Of a stretch of DNA of 38,355 bases, positions 32,152 through 38,355 are shown one piece after another (the stretch's first letter is position 1; each line of letters begins with the position of its first letter). Below the pieces are notes generated by a model. That model was not told where the DNA came from, made no database searches, and worked only from the letters and a program-made list of their open reading frames with translations. A program made the translations under genes and the position numbers. Source of the stretch: Akkermansia muciniphila (lineage in GTDB: Bacteria; Verrucomicrobiota; Verrucomicrobiia; Limisphaerales; SXTU01); NCBI GenBank assembly GCA_945874145.1, contig CAMCFN010000037.1:1-38355 (forward strand), read 5' to 3'.

Positions 32152-33174
32152 TCAGAACCGGAAGTTCAGATTCAGCCCGGCACCGAAGTCGAACTTGCTG
32201 TAGTCCGCCACCAAGGCGGTGTCCGAATCGCGGATTTCGTAGGCCAGAAAGCTTCGCAGGCTGACCTTCTCATGCAGCGTGAGGTAGGCCGAAAGCCCCA
32301 CCGTGTGGAGGTAATCGAAGCGGCCCGTCTGCCCGCCAAACCGGGTCAGCATGAGCCGATAATAAGGCTGCATGGTCAGCTTGGGATTAAGCGTGTGGGT
32401 GTAGGCCGCGAGGAAGGAATTATCCAGCCGGTCGTTGGTGTTCCGCGGGGCGGGCGGGGCCGACAAAAGCGCATCCGGCGAGTCGGAGAGGTGGTAGTTC
32501 ATCTGCCAACTAAACGTGAGATAGCGGGTCTCACTGAAGGGCACTTGCCGGGTGAGACCAACGCGGGGCAGCCACTCACTGTAGAACTGGCGGTAGGTCG
32601 TATAGTTGGGGCTGTGGTTGATCAACCGCGACCACTCCGCCCCCAGCTCGGCCACCCAGTTTTGCCGAAACGACCAGCGCGTCTCGGCATAGGCGGTCTG
32701 GATATCGAAGTCCACATCGCCCTTGCTGGCCGGGCGGTCCCCCAAGCCGTAGTTAAACCATTGATGTCGGACGCCGACGCGCGGGATGAATGCCCCGTGG
32801 CTGGTTTGAATGGGCGGCGGCGAGTAGGCGAGTTGGGCGGTGTTGACGAACAGCGTGGTGCCCGTGGCGTCCTCGGTGAGATTTTGGTTGGAGGTGTAGA
32901 AGAACTGGCTGTCAAAAGCCGCCTCGAACGAGGTGCGCTGCTGCTTGACCTTGAGAATGGACTGCGCCCCCACGTCCTTGAGCTCGCCTTGAAACAACTC
33001 GGGGGCGTCCATTTCCACGCTGCCGGGTTTGGTCGCTTGCAGGAGTTGCTTTTCCAGCTCCTGCTGGCGCTTGACGGCGTCCGCCTGATTGACGGCCGGC
33101 GGAGTTTGGGCGAACGCATTGGCTCCGCCGAGGCAGAGTGCCCCGGTGAGCATCAAGGAGGTATGGCACTTCAT
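32152..33174 (-). CDS. Outer-membrane beta-barrel-like protein
   Basis: 340 residues. Signal peptide about 1-23 (CLGGANAFAQ). A short Gln/Glu-rich helical segment (about 28-50, KRQQELEKQLLQ) precedes alternating aromatic strands, and the chain ends in LNLNFRF with a terminal Phe, the usual sorting signal of outer-membrane barrels. No named family is recognised. The start lies 24 bases downstream of the FecR-domain gene's stop, so the two are cotranscribed. Together with the CHASE2 cyclase across the divergent gap, the set resembles FecR/CHASE2 modules seen in other bacteria. Confidence 0.75.
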   Translation of the reverse strand: MKCHTSLMLTGALCLGGANAFAQTPPAVNQADAVKRQQELEKQLLQATKPGSVEMDAPELFQGELKDVGAQSILKVKQQRTSFEAAFDSQFFYTSNQNLTEDATGTTLFVNTAQLAYSPPPIQTSHGAFIPRVGVRHQWFNYGLGDRPASKGDVDFDIQTAYAETRWSFRQNWVAELGAEWSRLINHSPNYTTYRQFYSEWLPRVGLTRQVPFSETRYLTFSWQMNYHLSDSPDALLSAPPAPRNTNDRLDNSFLAAYTHTLNPKLTMQPYYRLMLTRFGGQTGRFDYLHTVGLSAYLTLHEKVSLRSFLAYEIRDSDTALVADYSKFDFGAGLNLNFRF

Positions 33175-33198
33175 GGGAAAAGAAAAGTGGCGGATGAA

Positions 33199-35226
33199 TC
33201 AGGGACGGACAGAAATGTTAATCGTGCTGCCCACAAAGAGCTGCGCCGGATTGCCGTTGTAGCTCACGTTCTGGATGAAATTGACGTGGCCCGGGACGGA
33301 GGCCGCGCCGGTGTTGGGGTTGGCGGCCAACTGACCAAGCTGCGAGGAGAGGTTGACGATGGTTCCATTCAGGAAATCCACGTTCGACAAATTGATGGTC
33401 CGGGCGGTCAGGGCAATCGTGCTGACATTGCCGAAACTTGGCCCGTTCATAGTAAGCGTCTCACCAGCCGTGAACGCCGCTTGGGCCGTGGACATGCCGG
33501 CCACGCCATTGAAGGAACCGCTGTTCACGGCCAACCCCTGGGCAGCCGTGACGTTGAGGGTATTGAAGCCTCGAATCACCGGGCTGGTCAGCGTGGCATT
33601 GTTCCCGGCATTCATCTGGATGGTGTTCGCCTGAATATCGGTGCCGCTGCCCATGAACAGATCCCGGCCGGCGTAAAGGTTCGCGGTGCCGAGCTGGCCG
33701 CTGACGGAGTAGGAGCCGCCGCCAATTTTCAAATCCTGCTGTGCGTTTAAGTTGAGCAGCGTGGTCGCGGAAGCAGTCGTGGAGTGGAGGTCGGCCGTGC
33801 TCTGCGCCTCGAAGCTGACGTTGTTGCCGCTCACCGTGGCAAGCGACGTGTCAAGGGTCGTGGTCGAAGATCTCACCACGGCATTCAACGAGGCGGAATA
33901 GTTGCCACCCTGTAGGTTGACAAGCCCTCCTTTGACGAGCAGGGACTGGGCATTAATGCCGCCGCCATTCAGCGTCAACGCGGAAAGCCCATTCAGCTCC
34001 AGCTGACCGTCCAAGTTCTGGAAGGTCACGTTTTGCAAGTTCATCACGGCTCCGCTGATGAACGAAACATCGCCGATTTGCGAGGCCCGGATCCTGAAGC
34101 CCGCTTGGATCGTCAGCCCGGTCTTGCCCACCAGTTTGACGGAGCGCAGCAACGGTGGGTGGCCCGCCACCGGGGTGGCGGACAACTCCAAGTCAAAGAC
34201 CGTCGCGGCGGCCACCAGGGCGGGACTTTGAATCTTCAGGTATTCGGTCGCGCCAATGGTGAAATCGGTCTGGCCGAGATACGGCGTGAAATCAATGGCC
34301 GAAGTGGCCAGTGTGATGTCCTCGCCAACGAAGCCGCTGAAGTTGAGCACGCCCAGCGCGGCGAAGTCCTGCACCGTGCGATCCAAGAAGAGGTGTTTGA
34401 CAGCCGTGCCGCTTAGGCTGGAACCGCTGATCGTGACGTCGGTCTTGCGGGCGATTGCCAGTTCATCCTTTCGCTCGTCCACGGCTTGCTGAACGGTCAC
34501 CGGATCGACCGTCTCGACCGTGTCGGTGGTGGCTTTGTTGCCCAGTATGATGTTGGTGTCCTCCGCCTTCCCGGTGCGGATGAGCAGGAGCTGCCGTTCC
34601 ACCGCCGCTTGAATCACCGGCTTGGAGGGCAACTCGGATTCAAAGCCCTGCACCAGCCGGGAGCTTTCCACGAGCTTGCCGAGGTTAATGTTCAACTGCG
34701 GGCCGAACGTTTGGGAACCCGGGAGCACAAAGGTGACCTGGCCGGCGGTCAAGATGCGGAAGTTGCCATTGGGCAGCGTGATCTGGCCCTTGCCTTCGAG
34801 CACGATGGCCTTGAAGCCGCCGCCGGGTGTAGCCGTGACGACGATGGTGGTGCCGAGCACGGCGGCCGAAGCGCCTTTGGTGCGGATGCTGCCGCCACCT
34901 TTGCCCTTGGGCGAATGAAAGATCACGCTGCCTTGCTCAAGATTGATGGCGCGGCCGGCCTTCTCGAAGGAGAAGACGGTGTTCGCACCCACCCGCGTGA
35001 TGGTCTTGTCCGGAGCGATAAGTTCCGCCAGCGAGTCTGCCCCAGTGCGAATCAAATCGGGGGCTTTGAAAATATCGTTCACCTTGGCTGCCGCAGTCGT
35101 TTCGGAGGCGCGAACGACGACCTTCACGTCCTTCACGACCTGCGAGAACTTGGACTCGGTGAGGGCCGCACCCCGAGCCGAGGACACCGCGAGAAGGGTG
35201 GAGAGGAAGAGGATGAAAAACTTCAT
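33199..35226 (-). CDS. FecR-domain exported protein with long beta-helix-like C-terminal region
   Basis: 675 residues. Signal peptide about 1-20 (LAVSSARGAA). Residues about 45-165 form a FecR domain (NDIFKAPDLIRTGADSLAELIAPDKTITRVGANTVFSFE, then ASAAVLGTTIVVTATPGGGF), a periplasmic sensing or ligand-binding fold. The rest, about 250-670, is rich in short strands with Asn/Gly/Leu periodicity (LNGGGINAQSLLVKGG, VKGGLVNLQGG), suggesting a beta-helix like those in secreted adhesins. FecR proteins usually relay an outer-membrane signal. Here there is no anti-sigma helix or sigma factor beside it, but a CHASE2-cyclase gene diverges 41 bases away, so the partner may be that cyclase. Confidence 0.8.
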   Translation of the reverse strand: MKFFILFLSTLLAVSSARGAALTESKFSQVVKDVKVVVRASETTAAAKVNDIFKAPDLIRTGADSLAELIAPDKTITRVGANTVFSFEKAGRAINLEQGSVIFHSPKGKGGGSIRTKGASAAVLGTTIVVTATPGGGFKAIVLEGKGQITLPNGNFRILTAGQVTFVLPGSQTFGPQLNINLGKLVESSRLVQGFESELPSKPVIQAAVERQLLLIRTGKAEDTNIILGNKATTDTVETVDPVTVQQAVDERKDELAIARKTDVTISGSSLSGTAVKHLFLDRTVQDFAALGVLNFSGFVGEDITLATSAIDFTPYLGQTDFTIGATEYLKIQSPALVAAATVFDLELSATPVAGHPPLLRSVKLVGKTGLTIQAGFRIRASQIGDVSFISGAVMNLQNVTFQNLDGQLELNGLSALTLNGGGINAQSLLVKGGLVNLQGGNYSASLNAVVRSSTTTLDTSLATVSGNNVSFEAQSTADLHSTTASATTLLNLNAQQDLKIGGGSYSVSGQLGTANLYAGRDLFMGSGTDIQANTIQMNAGNNATLTSPVIRGFNTLNVTAAQGLAVNSGSFNGVAGMSTAQAAFTAGETLTMNGPSFGNVSTIALTARTINLSNVDFLNGTIVNLSSQLGQLAANPNTGAASVPGHVNFIQNVSYNGNPAQLFVGSTINISVRP

Positions 35227-35267
35227 GGCCAGAGCAAGGTTGCGGTCTTAAACTGAGGTCGACACTA

Positions 35268-37397
35268 ATGTTCGGCGCAACCAAAAGTCAATCACGCCAG
35301 TGGGTGCTGGTCGGCATCTGCGTGGCGCTCACCGCAGTTGTCTGGCTGGCCAATGAAGTTAACTTTCTGGGGTTGAAGAAGCCGCTCCGCGACGCGGAGA
35401 CCTACGCGCAGGAAGCCCTTTATCAGAACGGTCGGAAAGCCCCGGCGAACACTAATCTCGTCCTCGTTGGATTCGAGCGGCTCAGCTACACGGACGGGTT
35501 TTCCACCGGCCCGGATGGCGAGGTGGACAGCAAGTCCCGCGCACTGGAGTTGTTACGGGAAGATTACCCGTGGTCGCGCGAGATGTGGGCGCTGCTGGTC
35601 GAGCGCCTGATGCAGGCCGGAGCCAAGGGCATCGTGTTCGACATTGTGTTCAAGAAACAGATGGAGAACGACCATCGCCTGGCCGACGTGCTAAAGAAGT
35701 ATTCCGGCAAGGTGGCCGTCAGCTTCATCTATGGCGACGCCGAGCAGGACGGCGGCGACGGCCTCGTGTGGGAGGCTCCCAATCCCGTGCTCGTCCCCGT
35801 CCCGGTGGAGGATATGTTTTTCGACCCCCGCGTGGCCTACGCCACCATCTGGCCAGGGGATGACAAAGTAGTGCGCGAGGCACGGTTCCGCATCTCCGAA
35901 ACCAGCTTCCAGCTCAAGCTCGCCGTCCCCCAGCGCGACCACCCGGAGGACCGCTTTCAATACTCCATCGCCGCCCGCGCCTTGCAAGTGATGGGCCGGG
36001 CCGACGCGATCCCGGAGAAGGAATTCGGCCGCCTCTTCCGCTACACCGACCTACCCCATCGCGGCTTCCCTTACCACAAGCTCAACGAAATCTTCAGCGA
36101 GCACTACTGGCGCACGCGCTACCAGGGCGGCGCGTTCTTCAAGGACAAGTTCGTGCTCGTCGGCCCCATCGTGGAGCTGCTCAAGGACTATCATCAAACC
36201 CCGATGGCCAAAGAGTTGATGCCCGGCCCCGAGGTCCACTTGAACATCGTGAACGCCGCGCTGAACGGCGAATACCTGCGGCCCATGACCAACTTGGCGG
36301 CGCGCGGGAGCATCATCGCCGCCGGCCTGATCTCCGCCCTGCTCTGCTGGTTCATGCGCAATGCCTGGGTGCGCTTCCTCATCCAGCTCGGCCTGTGCGC
36401 GGGCTATGCAGTGCTGGCGCTCTACCTCTTCAGCGGGCAGGGGCTGATCGTTTCCCTCGGCATCCCGGTCATCGTGCTGCTGATCTGCGGCGTGGGCACG
36501 GTCATGTATGACTTCATCATGGAGCGCAAGGCCCGCGAGGAATTGCGCAAGACGATGGATCTCTACTTCTCCCCAAAAGTAAGCGCCTACGTGCTCGCCA
36601 ACCCCGGCTCGATGGAAGCGCGCTCCGCCGAGGTCACGCTACTGCTCACCGACCTGCGCAACTCAACGCCACTGGCCGAAAAGCTCGGCCCCGGCGGCAT
36701 GTTCAAGCTGCTCAACCAAGTCTTTGAAGTGGAGACCAACGCCGTCATGGCTGAGGACGGCGCGCTGGAGCACTTCCTCGGCGACCAGTTCCTCACCTAC
36801 TGGGGCGCGCCCATCCCGCAGCCCGAAGGCACCAACCAGGCCCTGCGCGCGGCGATGGAACTCATCAAAGGCATGGAGACGGTAAAAGCCTCGCAGAATC
36901 CCGAGGTGAAAGCCCTGTTCGGCTACGGCGTCGCGCTGCACACCGGCTCGGTCCTCTTCGGCAACAAAGGCTCCGCCAAGCGCCTCGACTTCGGCCTCGT
37001 CGGCGACACCGTCAACGAAGCCGCCCGCATCGAGGCCCTCACCAAGTATTACGGCGTCACCCTGCTCATCTCCCGCGAGGCGTTTGTCCAGGTGAAGGAA
37101 CCCGGCCTGCACCGCCTGCTCGACCGCGTGATCGTGAAGGGCAAAAGCACGCCCGTGGAACTGCTGGAGATTCAAAACCCGCGCACCGTCGCGAATTACG
37201 CCGAGCTGGTGAAAGATTGGGACACCGCGTTGGCCCACTACACCGCCGGCCGGTTCACCGAAGCCCGCCCGCTGTTTGCCAAGCTCGCCGAGCAGTTCAA
37301 CGACGGCCCCAGCAAGCTGATGATCCACCGCTGCGACGAACTGGCCGCCCATCCGCCCGCCGACTGGAAGGGCGTGTGGAAGATGGAGAACAAGTAG
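35268..37397 (+). CDS. CHASE2-domain class III adenylate/guanylate cyclase-like protein
   Basis: 709 residues. TM1 at about 12-28, an extracytoplasmic CHASE2 sensor domain about 40-335 (KGIVFDIVFKK, DKFVLVGP, GPEVHLNIVNAALNGEYLRPM), three helices at about 346-362, 368-388 and 392-415, then a class III nucleotidyl cyclase domain about 452-630. The two metal aspartates are present (D462 in LLTDLRNST, D506 in HFLGDQF), as are the transition-state Asn and Arg (N583, R587 in GDTVNEAARIEA). The usual substrate-selecting Lys is His (H502), and the partner position, usually Thr/Asp/Cys, is Gly (G576), so nucleotide preference is unclear. The tail (about 660-700) is a short TPR-like helical segment. 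It diverges from the FecR-domain gene. Confidence 0.88.
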   Translation: MFGATKSQSRQWVLVGICVALTAVVWLANEVNFLGLKKPLRDAETYAQEALYQNGRKAPANTNLVLVGFERLSYTDGFSTGPDGEVDSKSRALELLREDYPWSREMWALLVERLMQAGAKGIVFDIVFKKQMENDHRLADVLKKYSGKVAVSFIYGDAEQDGGDGLVWEAPNPVLVPVPVEDMFFDPRVAYATIWPGDDKVVREARFRISETSFQLKLAVPQRDHPEDRFQYSIAARALQVMGRADAIPEKEFGRLFRYTDLPHRGFPYHKLNEIFSEHYWRTRYQGGAFFKDKFVLVGPIVELLKDYHQTPMAKELMPGPEVHLNIVNAALNGEYLRPMTNLAARGSIIAAGLISALLCWFMRNAWVRFLIQLGLCAGYAVLALYLFSGQGLIVSLGIPVIVLLICGVGTVMYDFIMERKAREELRKTMDLYFSPKVSAYVLANPGSMEARSAEVTLLLTDLRNSTPLAEKLGPGGMFKLLNQVFEVETNAVMAEDGALEHFLGDQFLTYWGAPIPQPEGTNQALRAAMELIKGMETVKASQNPEVKALFGYGVALHTGSVLFGNKGSAKRLDFGLVGDTVNEAARIEALTKYYGVTLLISREAFVQVKEPGLHRLLDRVIVKGKSTPVELLEIQNPRTVANYAELVKDWDTALAHYTAGRFTEARPLFAKLAEQFNDGPSKLMIHRCDELAAHPPADWKGVWKMENK

Positions 37398-37446
37398 TGC
37401 CGGTGGCTGGGATTGATGGCACTGGCAACCGAAGGGGCTCAATGCA

Positions 37447-38355
37447 TCAGAACCGCCCCGACAGCGCCACGCGGAAGGAGACGGGTTCCGCCGGGTGCAA
37501 GTGGATGTCGTTGTAGCCGCCGTTGAGGGTGGGGTCGGGGTTGATGGCCTCTCCGCGCAGGCGGGACTCGTAATAATACTCCACGTCGCTGGCCCGCCGG
37601 TCGAGCAGGTTGAACACGTCCACGGTCAGCTTCCACTTGTCGTTGAACGCGTAGCCCACTTGCAGGTTCACGAGGGCGGATGCGGACGAGCGCACGGAGT
37701 TGTCCTCGATGAGCGAGCGCGGGCCGAAGTAGCGCAGGCGCAGGCCGCCGAAGAAGCCGTTCAGGTCATGCACGGCGATGCCCGCCGCGACGACGGTTTC
37801 AATCGAGCCGGGGATGGATTGGCCCGCCGGGTCGCGGTCGCGGAAGCGCGCCTGCGAGAGGGACACGTCGGCATCGAGCGTGAGCCACTTGGTGGGCGTG
37901 TAGTAGTTCGCGAACTCCAGGCCGTAGCGGCGGCTCGGGCGGCTCGCCTGCGTCGTGCCGGCGTCGCCGACGAAGAGCAGCTCCGAGTCAATGTCCAGCC
38001 ACCACGCGGAAACAGTGCTTTGCAGGCCGGGCACCCACGTCGTGCGCACGCCGAACTCCGCGCCCAGCGTGCGGACGAGCGGGTCCACCTTGCTGGCCGC
38101 CAGGCCGGTGGCAGGGTCCACGGTCGTGGTCGCGCCGCGTCCGTCGTTGCTGTGGAAGCCCAGGCCGGCGTTCAAGTAAACCTCCGTCTTCGCCCACGGG
38201 CCGAGGATGACGCTGCCTTTCGGGCTGGCGAGGAAGTCGGTCACGGTGCCGGAGTTGCGCGGGTCCTGGCTCGCCACGTCGAAGCGGTAAAGGTCCGCGC
38301 GTGCGCCCACGACGGTGCGGAGCTTCTCGGCCCACTGCGTCTTGTTCTCGAAGTA
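37447..38355 (-). CDS. TonB-dependent outer-membrane receptor, C-terminal part (cut by window edge)
   Basis: The frame is open to position 38355 without a start, so this is the last 302 residues of a larger protein. It shows the alternating strands of the 22-stranded TonB-dependent barrel: LGAEFGVRTTWVPGLQSTVSAWW, YGLEFANYYTP, ALVNLQVGYAFNDKWKLTVDVFNLLDRRASDVEYYY, and a terminal Phe (RVALSGRF). Such receptors import siderophores, cobalamin or carbohydrates with energy from TonB. No plug domain lies in the window and the substrate is unknown. The NLLDRRASDVEYYYESRL block is the standard last-but-one strand signature. It converges on the CHASE2 cyclase gene. Confidence 0.88.
   Translation of the reverse strand, partial: YFENKTQWAEKLRTVVGARADLYRFDVASQDPRNSGTVTDFLASPKGSVILGPWAKTEVYLNAGLGFHSNDGRGATTTVDPATGLAASKVDPLVRTLGAEFGVRTTWVPGLQSTVSAWWLDIDSELLFVGDAGTTQASRPSRRYGLEFANYYTPTKWLTLDADVSLSQARFRDRDPAGQSIPGSIETVVAAGIAVHDLNGFFGGLRLRYFGPRSLIEDNSVRSSASALVNLQVGYAFNDKWKLTVDVFNLLDRRASDVEYYYESRLRGEAINPDPTLNGGYNDIHLHPAEPVSFRVALSGRF

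Noticed and set aside
37398..37446. Possible terminator between the cyclase and TonB receptor genes
   Set aside because: Only short imperfect complementarity (TGCC/GGCA) and no T-run.

Overview
The window reads as a GC-rich chromosomal segment from a member of the Verrucomicrobia, most likely the Pedosphaera/Limisphaerales side of the phylum. That placement is an inference from gene content. It rests on three Tat-exported DUF1501 proteins, two DUF1549/DUF1553 cytochrome-like proteins, a sugar-dehydrogenase-type propeller fused to several CXXCH motifs, and a UBact-type ubiquitin-like modifier beside a proteasome beta subunit. No rRNA or tRNA gene, CRISPR array, insertion sequence or phage gene was seen.

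Layout. Positions 1-7000 hold mostly unlinked housekeeping and accessory genes: a small membrane protein, an exported thioredoxin-fold/CXXCH/PDZ protein, a VOC-family protein, an MsbA-type ABC exporter, a short-chain dehydrogenase, a Nudix hydrolase and an MFS transporter. Positions 7132-19700 form a long minus-strand gene series: DUF1549/DUF1553 protein, coiled-coil-tailed exported protein, two tandem DUF1501 paralogues, a membrane protein, a large protein ending in a MIP18 (DUF59) domain, and a sugar-dehydrogenase-like propeller with three CXXCH motifs. Positions 19748-20150 hold a frame-broken gene remnant.

Positions 20284-21501 hold the most interesting element. A 57-codon gene encodes a UBact modifier ending in Arg-Thr-Gly-Gln. 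It overlaps a small three-helix membrane protein gene, which in turn overlaps a proteasome beta subunit gene with Thr1, Asp17 and Lys33 all in register. The usual partners (alpha subunit, ligase, deamidase/depupylase-like enzyme, ATPase) are not in this window. The locus ends at a long perfect inverted repeat, followed by a convergent peroxiredoxin gene.

Positions 22291-27335 hold a second DUF1501 plus cytochrome/DUF1549/DUF1553 pair with a possible promoter. Positions 27455-29571 hold a translationally coupled MFS transporter and DUF2064 glycosyltransferase-like gene. Positions 29984-32135 hold tlyA and folC. Positions 32152-37397 hold a divergent module: an outer-membrane barrel and a FecR-domain beta-helix protein on one strand, and a CHASE2-adenylate/guanylate-cyclase-like protein on the other. 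The right edge cuts a TonB-dependent receptor.

A second theme is seven-base tandem repeats lying in frame inside otherwise conserved genes (ABC exporter linker, two places in the 1191-residue cytochrome protein, and folC). This suggests repeat elements that have colonised tolerant protein linkers.
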